A DNA stretch of 64,000 nucleotides from CAVOGJ01 sp963700865. GTDB lineage: Bacteria > Planctomycetota > Planctomycetia > Pirellulales > Pirellulaceae. Within the stretch, counting starts at the first letter, position 1. Every line of letters starts with the position of its first letter. The stretch is taken from the NCBI GenBank assembly GCA_963700865.1, contig CAVOZC010000018.1, positions 248,001 through 312,000 on the forward strand, given 5' to 3'. The position numbers and the translations under genes are program-made. Shown here piece by piece: positions 57,944 to 64,000 of the stretch. The notes beneath the pieces were generated by a model. The model was not told the origin of the DNA, did no database searches, and worked only from the letters and a program-made list of their open reading frames with translations.

Positions 57944-58062
57944 ACGGGGCCTGCGAAAAGCAGCCGGGAAAATAGGATCAGCCCACACAACGGGTACAAT
58001 CCCTCCGGCAGGATCGGATCGCGGAGCGATCCGACGACGATGCTGCCCATTGCAGCAGGACC

Positions 58063-59610
58063 GTGATCCACTACAATCCGACCACGATTGGATGGATGCA
58101 GGCCGCGATCATCGGATGGACGTCCCGGAGTTCTCACGTCATGCCTGCCGCAGCATCTGCGCATGAGTCGGCTCCCCTGGCCGCCGTCGATGGTTCCTTG
58201 TTACGGCTGGACATCGATCCGGTCATCGCCCGTGCGGATGCTCTGGTGTCCTACGTCGAGCGCGACCTGCCGACACACGACGGACTCGCCCGTGTCGCAC
58301 GCGGCGTCGCAAAGTCCGCCCGCGAGGCCAAGGATGTCTCGCGTCGGTTGCGGCGGCCCATCGGTTGGCATCGCTTACCCGCCGCGTTCCTGGTCGTCTC
58401 TCTGGCTTTATTGTGCGGCTTGCTGTATTGGCAGTTCATTTATACACCACGACTCGTCGTCGCCATCCCGGAACGCGATGCCATCGAGCTCAAGAGCGCC
58501 GTGCGTGGACAAACGCGACTGCGACTCGAATCCGTGTGGACCGTGGGCTCGCGAGAGAGCCTGCAGTTGATGGAACAAGGCAAAGCCGACCTGGCTTACA
58601 TTCAGGGTGGCATCGACATTCCGGACGCCTATCCGCGCACCGATCTGGAACAATCGGAACTGGTCCTCCTGTTCCTCCGCGATACCATTGCCCGTCCCAC
58701 GGAGATGCGCAAGATACTCACCTCCCAGGCGGATCAGGGCAGTCACGCGCTGGCAAGGCTCTTCACCCGCTATTGGCGGATCGAGGACCAGGTCCAGTTC
58801 GTCCACGACTGGCGGAAGTTTACGGACGACGACGATTACCAAATCGCCCCTGACATCGATGCCGTATTCGTCGTCAAGGATCCGCTCAGCAAGAGACTGG
58901 ATGGCACGGCCGTGCGACTGGCGGCAGCCGGTTTTCGACTGGTATCGCCCGACATCGGGGCGATGAGCCTGCGGCTCAAATACCTGCAGCCGTTTGAGAT
59001 CCTGCCGGGCTATCTTGATCCGGCGGGGCAGATCCCACGGCAGTCGGTCGCGACTTATGCCGTGATGACGTACCTCGTTGCGCGGCCGCACCTGCGGGCT
59101 CAGCAATTAGCGGAAGCGCAACGGATGATTCATCCGGATCACGCCTTCCCCAGCCCCACGACCGAGCCCTCACTGAACGTAGCGAGCGAAGTCGCACAAG
59201 GCCTGGAAGCCGTGTTGGGCATCACGGTCTATGTGGGCCTGGCCTTTCTGGCCTTACTGGGTCTGGACGTGGTTGCCTGTCGCCGGCGATTTCACGAACT
59301 GAATTCACTGGTCAGCCTGATCAGCATGCACCAGAGTTCGAAAGACGTAATCACTGGCAACAGCACGGAGAAAGCACACAACGTGACCTATCTCGCGGCT
59401 TGTAGCGATCTGCTGGGACTGATCGCTTCGGTCACCGGCTATTACACGCAAGAGAATTCGTCGCTGCTCTATAACCGGCTGTCCGACATCATTCATGAGC
59501 GCTGCGATGGGCTAAAGATCAATATCCAGTTGAAGATCCTGCAGGCATTGATCGACTTGCCAACTCCGTTGGATACCGATGACGTCGCGGCCTCCGAGGC
59601 ACCCGCCTAG
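58063..59610 (+). CDS. TAXI-like (TRAP-associated) solute-binding membrane protein
   Basis: A 515-residue protein, GTG start at 58063. An N-terminal region (about 1-100) precedes a first membrane helix (LPAAFLVVSLALLCGLLYWQ, about 107-126). The next ~240 residues have a periplasmic-binding-protein fold reminiscent of TAXI/NMT1 proteins (VGSRESLQLMEQGKADLAYI, then ATYAVMTYLVARPHLRAQQL). A second membrane helix lies near 385-405 (AVLGITVYVGLAFLALLGLD), followed by a cytoplasmic C-terminus. The first few residues may be untranslated, and the ATG at 58087 or 58141 could be the start. No TRAP permease is adjacent. Confidence 0.7.
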   Translation: MIHYNPTTIGWMQAAIIGWTSRSSHVMPAAASAHESAPLAAVDGSLLRLDIDPVIARADALVSYVERDLPTHDGLARVARGVAKSAREAKDVSRRLRRPIGWHRLPAAFLVVSLALLCGLLYWQFIYTPRLVVAIPERDAIELKSAVRGQTRLRLESVWTVGSRESLQLMEQGKADLAYIQGGIDIPDAYPRTDLEQSELVLLFLRDTIARPTEMRKILTSQADQGSHALARLFTRYWRIEDQVQFVHDWRKFTDDDDYQIAPDIDAVFVVKDPLSKRLDGTAVRLAAAGFRLVSPDIGAMSLRLKYLQPFEILPGYLDPAGQIPRQSVATYAVMTYLVARPHLRAQQLAEAQRMIHPDHAFPSPTTEPSLNVASEVAQGLEAVLGITVYVGLAFLALLGLDVVACRRRFHELNSLVSLISMHQSSKDVITGNSTEKAHNVTYLAACSDLLGLIASVTGYYTQENSSLLYNRLSDIIHERCDGLKINIQLKILQALIDLPTPLDTDDVAASEAPA

Positions 59611-60307
59611 CCGGTTGGCTCGGGAAAAGTCGGACGCCGCGCTCCACGTGGCTGGGGCATCCTGCCACAGTCGTTAACGGCTCAGCGCCGAACAACGGAT
59701 CGCCTGCGGGCGATCGGCGTACGATGACTGGCGGAAAGGGGCGGCTCCGCCGCCAGACCACAGCGGCGAAGGATCGCCGCGCTCCACGTGGCTGGGGCAT
59801 CCTGCCACAGTCGTTAACGGCTAGCGCCGAACAACGGACCACGCCACGGGCGATCGGCGTACGATGACTGGCGGAAAGGGGCGGCTCAGCCGCCAGACCA
59901 CAGCGGCGAAGGATCGCCGCGCTCCACGTGGCTGGGGCATCCTGCCACAGTCGTTAACGGCTGCGCGAGCAACGGACCGCGCCGCGGGCGATCGGCGTAC
60001 GATGACTGGCGGAAAGGGGCGGCTCCGCCGCCAGACCACAGCGGCGAAGGATCGCCGCGCTCCACGTGGCTGGGGCATCCTGCCACAGTCGTTAACGGCT
60101 GGCGCCGAACAACGGATCACGCCGCGGGCGATCGGCGTACGATGACTGGCGGAAAGGGGCGGCTCCGCCGCCAGACCACAGCGGCGAAGGACCGCCGCAC
60201 TCCACGTGGCTGACCGGCGGCGAAAGACGCCGCGCTCTAGTGGCGAGATCACCGGGTTGCTAGGATCAAATGGCAATCGCACCATTTCCGAGAGAGGACA
60301 GCCTGGC
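59611..60307. other. gene-free region filled by a tandem repeat array
   Basis: About 697 bases between the TAXI-like gene and the 60308 gene; nearly all of it is the 59635-60212 repeat array. Frames across it (on minus repeating MPQPRGARRSFAAVVW) are repeat translations, not genes. Confidence 0.6.
59635..60212 (+). repeat. tandem array of ~140-bp units, four copies plus a fragment
   Basis: Units start CGCCGCGCTCCACGTGGCTG at 59635, 59775, 59915 and 60053, with a shortened, slightly changed fifth copy from 60193. Periods are 140, 140, 138 and 140 bases. Each holds the same blocks in order (CCTGCCACAGTCGTTAACGG, then GATCGGCGTACGATGACTGG, then GGGGCGGCTCCGCCGCC, a self-complementary stretch). 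Copies differ by a few bases in the middle section (GCGCCGAACAACGGATC variants). There are no spacers, so it is not a CRISPR array. Confidence 0.88.
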
Positions 60308-61240
60308 ATGCCGATCTCCATCATCGATCCCATTTCACCGGCGATTGATCGCACCAAACTCATTTTGTTCCGCCCCTTTGACATAAACAAATGGTTGGCG
60401 CTCGGATTCTGTGCCTTCCTGGCGAATCTCGGCGAAGGGGGCGGGGGCGGGTCGGCCAATACGGGCATGCGAACGGGTGGCGGCAACGGCGAGGGGCTTG
60501 ATCCCGTCTGGTCATGGATTCAGGACAACTGGTCGCTGTTTCTTTCCATCGTCGTCGCTGTGGTGGCGGTGAGTTTCCTGGTCGGTCTGCTGTTGATGTG
60601 GCTCAGTAGCCGCGGCAAATTCATGTTCGTGGATGGGATTGTGCATAACCGAGGGGCCGTGACGGCGCCCTGGGGCGAGTTTCGAAACGAAGGCAATTCC
60701 CTGTTCGGGTTTCGCTTTCTCTTCAGTCTGTGCTGTTTATTGCTCTTCCTGGCCGTGATCGGTGGCTGCGTGCTCATCGCGATGCCTAGCATTCAGGAAC
60801 GAGAGTTCGGGCCTTCTGCCGTTTGGGCAATGGCGCTCGGCATCGTAGTGGGGGTTCCCTTGGCGATCACGGCGATCCTGATCGATTTATGCCTGAACCA
60901 CTTCGTGGTGCCCATCATGTACTTGCGACGAATGGGCGTGCTGGCTGCCTGGAGTGTCTTTCGGTGGGATTTTCTCCGCGGTCGTTCCGGCACGTTCTTC
61001 CTGTATGTGCTGTTCCAGATTCTGATGGGCATGGCGATAGGCATGCTGGCTCTTTTGGCCACCTGCTTCACTTGCTGTCTCACCATCGTGCCTTACGTGG
61101 GCACGGTTATCCTGTTGCCGTTGTTTGTCTTCGCCCGGTCGTACCAGCTCTACTTTCTAGAACAGTTCGGCGACGAGTGGCGATTCTTTTCCGATCTTCC
61201 GGTGGCCGGAGTGGCGTCACCGTTTGGCGACGGCAGGTGA
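60308..61240 (+). CDS. polytopic membrane protein (310 aa), unknown function
   Basis: Start ATG 60308 (MPISIIDPISPAIDRTKLIL), with GAGAGGA about 10-16 bases upstream, is preferred to ATG 60206, which lies in the repeat array. A Gly-rich loop (GEGGGGGSANTG) follows the first segment. About five hydrophobic segments are visible (LFLSIVVAVVAVSFLVGLLL, FLFSLCCLLLFLAVIGGCVL, AMALGIVVGVPLAITAILI, FLYVLFQILMGMAIGMLALL, IVPYVGTVILLPLFVFARSY). The arrangement resembles uncharacterised multi-pass proteins found widely in planctomycetes. Function unknown. Confidence 0.75.
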   Translation: MPISIIDPISPAIDRTKLILFRPFDINKWLALGFCAFLANLGEGGGGGSANTGMRTGGGNGEGLDPVWSWIQDNWSLFLSIVVAVVAVSFLVGLLLMWLSSRGKFMFVDGIVHNRGAVTAPWGEFRNEGNSLFGFRFLFSLCCLLLFLAVIGGCVLIAMPSIQEREFGPSAVWAMALGIVVGVPLAITAILIDLCLNHFVVPIMYLRRMGVLAAWSVFRWDFLRGRSGTFFLYVLFQILMGMAIGMLALLATCFTCCLTIVPYVGTVILLPLFVFARSYQLYFLEQFGDEWRFFSDLPVAGVASPFGDGR

Positions 61241-61253
61241 CCGCGGTGTGGGA

Positions 61254-61283
61254 TCGCCGCATTCCACGTGGCTGGGGCAGCTT
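61254..61283 (+). repeat. solitary partial copy of the 140-bp repeat unit
   Basis: Matches the opening of the array unit at 59635 (CGCCGC, then TTCCACGTGGCTGGGGCA) with a few changes. It lies just after the 60308-61240 gene, so the family occurs on both sides of that gene. Confidence 0.65.
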
Positions 61284-61419
61284 GCCTCACTTTGTTCCCG
61301 GTTTTCACTTCAAGCCCCGGCGGTGGCAAGCTAGAATTCGAGACAGGTAACGACGGGAAGCCTCACAAAAAAGGCTGGGCAGCTGTTGATGGGCGATCGT
61401 GGGGCGCAATTAGATCCCA

Positions 61420-62061
61420 ATGGACGTCGAACCCCCTGATGAAGCGTTGTTGCAGCGAGCCATGGAAGGACATGCCGACTCGCTGGGACAGCTCTTTGGC
61501 CTTTATGAACCCACCCTCCGCAAGATGATCTTGTTGCGGCTGGACCATCGTTTGCAGGGCCGATTGGACGTCGACGACGTCCTGCAGGAGGTGTATGTCG
61601 AGTACGCACGCAGCCTTCCGCAATACACGGCCTATCGGGGCATGCCTTTCCGACTCTGGCTGCGAATGATTGCCGTGCGGAAACTGCAAGCCTTGCACCG
61701 CCATCATCTGGGGGTGGCGGCCCGGGGCGTGGATCGCGAAGTATCGATTTACCGTGGACCGTTGCCCTCGGTCAGTTCCGGTTCCCTGGCGATCCAGCTA
61801 CTTGGCCGTCACACATCGCCCACCCAGGCCGCGCTGCGGGCCGAATTGCAAATGCAGATTCAAGCCGCTCTCAATGAGATGGAGCCCATCGACCGAGAGA
61901 TCATCGCACTGCGTCACTTCGAGGAAATGAGCAATTCCGACGTCGCGCACCTGTTGGGGATCGGCCAGGCAGCGGCCAGCAATCGTTATGTGCGGGCGTT
62001 GCGACGTATCAAGCATCTGCTGGTTATCGACCATGGCCATCCGACGCCGGGCACTCCCTGA
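61420..62061 (+). CDS. ECF-family RNA polymerase sigma factor (kinase-linked type)
   Basis: A 213-residue ECF sigma factor with region 2 (ALLQRAMEGHADSLGQLFGL, then LDVDDVLQEVYVEYARSL) and region 4 (LNEMEPIDREIIALRHFEEM, then SNSDVAHLLGIGQAAASNRY). It overlaps the downstream Ser/Thr kinase start by one base (TGATG), so both are made together. Sigma genes coupled to kinase genes are a known planctomycete theme in which the kinase probably controls the sigma factor. Confidence 0.9.
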   Translation: MDVEPPDEALLQRAMEGHADSLGQLFGLYEPTLRKMILLRLDHRLQGRLDVDDVLQEVYVEYARSLPQYTAYRGMPFRLWLRMIAVRKLQALHRHHLGVAARGVDREVSIYRGPLPSVSSGSLAIQLLGRHTSPTQAALRAELQMQIQAALNEMEPIDREIIALRHFEEMSNSDVAHLLGIGQAAASNRYVRALRRIKHLLVIDHGHPTPGTP

Positions 62062-64000
62062 TGGAAGACGTCCGCCATCCGATCGATATGTTGGCAGAGG
62101 AATTCTTGGATCGGCTCCGCACGGGCCAGCGACCGACGATTGACGAGTATGCCTGTCAGCATCCGCAATGGGCCGAGGAAATCCGAGACCTTTTTCCCGC
62201 CCTGGAAGCGCTGGAGCGTGGTAAGCCCAACGAAGATTTCGATGAAGCGCCGCCATTCAGCATTGATGGCTTCACGCCACAAGTGCTGGGCGACTATCGG
62301 ATCATTCGCGAGATTGGCCGTGGCGGCATGGGCATCGTCTGCGAGGCAGAACAAGTTTCGCTGGGTCGCCGTGTGGCACTCAAGCTGTTACCGCCCCACG
62401 TCGCGAAGGACGCTCACGCGCTGCTGCGTTTTCGCCGTGAAGCCCGCTCTGCCGCCCGACTGCACCACACGAACATCGTCCCCGTATTTGAAATCGGCCA
62501 CCACCAGGGACTGCACTTCTATGCCATGCAATTCATTCATGGTCAGGGGCTGGACGAAGTAATCACCGAATTGAGCCGCGTGCGACGTCTCGCCGCCTCG
62601 AGGGGCTTACGTCCCAGGCCATCCGCCCCGAGCCCGTCGCTGGCAACGGATCTGGCGGGTCAATTGCTCAGCCGACCGTTTGAGCTGCCTCCCTCCCAAG
62701 GCCGGTTGTCACCGCAGCAGGCCATACCACAGCGAAGCGACACGGACGGCCACGCTCAGCCGGGCGAAGAGGTCCGTATGGCGGAGGAGCAACAACCATC
62801 TGGCTGCGAACACCGCGCGCTCCTGCTCAACCGTCGCTATTTCGATAACGTGGCGGGCATTGGTGTGCAAATAGCCGATGCGTTGGCATATGCCCATGCA
62901 CAGGGAATCCTGCACCGAGACGTCAAGCCGTCGAATGTGCTGATTGACGTCCATGGCACGGTCTGGCTGACCGACTTTGGGCTGGCCAAAGACGACACCT
63001 CCGATGTCACGAAAACGGGGGACGTGGTCGGCACACTGCGGTATATGGCACCCGAGCGATTCCGCGGCCACGCAGACGCGCGGAGTGACGTCTACTCTTT
63101 GGGTCTGACACTCTACGAAATGCTGACGCTGCGGCCCGGGATACGCCAGCACGGGCTGTCGCCCAGGGAAGCCGCCCAAGGCACCACACCTCCCCTGGTG
63201 GCTCCGCGGGCTGTCGATGCGACAATCCCGAAGGACCTGGAAACGATTGTCCTCAAGGCCACGGCGGCGGACCGTGCACTGCGATACCCATCGGCGGCGG
63301 AGTTGGCCGAAGATCTGCGCTGCTATCGTGCGAGATTGCCGATCCAGGCGCGACGGATGAACTGGCTGGGCAAGACGTGGCTGTGGTGCCGCCGCAACCC
63401 CTCGCTGGCCGGCATGGCCACGGCTGCCGCCTTGTTACTCATTCTGGCGTGCCTGGGCTGGACTGCCTCACATTTGCTGCGGACACAACGTGATCGGGCG
63501 ATTCAGGCCGAGCAGGCAGCCCGCCAGGCCGAGTTGTCAGCACAACGAGCCGAGCGGATGGCACGCGCCCAGCAACGTCTGGCCAAAGCGACATCCTTTC
63601 GCATCAGCGGCGTGCCCGGAAGCCGCCAACGGGCGCTCGACGAGCTCCGGCAGGCGCTGCAACTTGTTCCCACGGGCTCCTTACGGGACGACATCCGTGA
63701 TGAAGCCGTCGCCGCACTCGCCATGACCGACGTGGAATTCGAGACCATACGCTGGGACGAACTGATTTCCGCCACGCGGAATACGCCCTTGTTGTCGCCC
63801 GCCGTGACCAAGCTGGGACGGGTGTTGACGTATGCCTTTGATTCCTCCTACCAACAGCTGGCTGTGTTCGATCCGGAACAGAATCAAGTGCTCGTGTTTG
63901 ATCGTTTGGCGCGGAAGGTCACGCATCGATTCGCCAACGCCACCCTCAAGGAAGATCCTGCCGTCAACTTGCTACGATTCAGCGCGTCAGGGTCCCTGCT
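62061..64000 (+). CDS. Ser/Thr protein kinase, membrane-anchored (3' end outside window)
   Basis: Open from ATG 62061 to the window end (646 codons). A short N-terminal domain (about 1-75: AEEFLDRLRTGQRPTIDEY, AEEIRDLFPALEAL) precedes the kinase domain: Gly loop IGRGGMGIV (85-93), ATP-binding Lys in VALK (108), an ~80-residue insert, then HRDVKPSN (about 285), DFG in LTDFGLAK, and APERFRGHADARSDVYSLG. A transmembrane helix is at about 451-473 (MATAAALLLILACLGWTASH). The following ~170 residues (coiled coil, then the beginning of a propeller-like region) suggest a WD40-type or other sensor outside. Translationally coupled to the sigma factor. Confidence 0.9.
   Translation, partial: MEDVRHPIDMLAEEFLDRLRTGQRPTIDEYACQHPQWAEEIRDLFPALEALERGKPNEDFDEAPPFSIDGFTPQVLGDYRIIREIGRGGMGIVCEAEQVSLGRRVALKLLPPHVAKDAHALLRFRREARSAARLHHTNIVPVFEIGHHQGLHFYAMQFIHGQGLDEVITELSRVRRLAASRGLRPRPSAPSPSLATDLAGQLLSRPFELPPSQGRLSPQQAIPQRSDTDGHAQPGEEVRMAEEQQPSGCEHRALLLNRRYFDNVAGIGVQIADALAYAHAQGILHRDVKPSNVLIDVHGTVWLTDFGLAKDDTSDVTKTGDVVGTLRYMAPERFRGHADARSDVYSLGLTLYEMLTLRPGIRQHGLSPREAAQGTTPPLVAPRAVDATIPKDLETIVLKATAADRALRYPSAAELAEDLRCYRARLPIQARRMNWLGKTWLWCRRNPSLAGMATAAALLLILACLGWTASHLLRTQRDRAIQAEQAARQAELSAQRAERMARAQQRLAKATSFRISGVPGSRQRALDELRQALQLVPTGSLRDDIRDEAVAALAMTDVEFETIRWDELISATRNTPLLSPAVTKLGRVLTYAFDSSYQQLAVFDPEQNQVLVFDRLARKVTHRFANATLKEDPAVNLLRFSASGSL

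Noticed and set aside
59635..60212. Possible CRISPR array
   Set aside because: The units are ~140 bp with no unique spacers of 25-40 bp and no cas genes nearby; it is a plain tandem repeat.
1..64000. tRNA or rRNA genes
   Set aside because: Read for TTCRA-type T-loops and for rRNA blocks by eye and saw none convincing; a tRNAscan/Infernal run would be decisive.

Overview
The window is GC-rich DNA from a planctomycete, most likely a member of the Pirellulales. That placement rests on gene content only: a PVC-type dehydrogenase with HEAT repeats and a C-terminal cytochrome c, an H-X9-DG pseudopilin-like protein, three ECF sigma factors (one overlapping a Ser/Thr kinase gene), dockerin-repeat proteins with PEP-CTERM tails, BamB-like PQQ propeller proteins and a secreted protein with about 72 cysteines. 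No rRNA, tRNA or CRISPR array was recognised. The window starts inside one gene (1-369) and ends inside another (62061-64000).

Layout. 0-10 kb, mostly minus strand: two small unknowns, the cytochrome-c dehydrogenase, a WS/DGAT-like acyltransferase, an unknown, then an ECF sigma factor followed by an anti-sigma-like/pseudopilin fusion. 10-17 kb: methyltransferase and Ste24-type protease on plus; an unknown-aroB-dprA run and a rhomboid protease on minus. 17-24 kb: the Cys-rich protein, two PQQ-propeller proteins and a receiver-like protein. 24-29 kb: an ABC exporter pair whose 3' end is duplicated (413 bp, 5 mismatches) on both sides of a 1.86-kb insertion that carries a cytosine-5 DNA methyltransferase and two pieces of a second gene. 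29-38 kb: a zinc-ribbon membrane protein, a large secreted unknown and three dockerin/PEP-CTERM proteins, two of them paralogous sugar dehydrogenases. 38-48 kb: M20 peptidase plus Bfd-like ferredoxin, rlmN, a coupled sigma/anti-sigma/secreted trio, sppA, a sugar-phosphate isomerase-like protein, a second rhomboid and a coiled-coil membrane protein. 48-55 kb: one MarR-regulated tripartite exporter operon (TolC-like, HlyD-like, MacB-like ATPase and permease). 55-58 kb: an M20 amidohydrolase and a deletion-ridden CusCBA metal-efflux relic. 58-64 kb: a TAXI-like membrane protein, a tandem array of ~140-bp units, a polytopic membrane protein and a sigma-kinase pair.

Reading-frame integrity needs care. 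At least eight otherwise normal genes (acyltransferase, cytochrome dehydrogenase, aroB, rhomboid, both PQQ genes, DNA methyltransferase, second sugar dehydrogenase, TolC-like gene) carry one or more apparent frameshifts. Most sit in short homopolymers and each is repaired by one base, aroB included, so base-calling error is the simplest explanation for most of them. The CusCBA relic is different: it has lost whole domains.

The most unusual items are the direct-repeat-flanked methyltransferase insertion (joining its two ends rebuilds one continuous reading frame), the Cys-rich protein, the anti-sigma/pseudopilin fusion beside its sigma factor, and the sigma/anti-sigma/secreted-protein trio.
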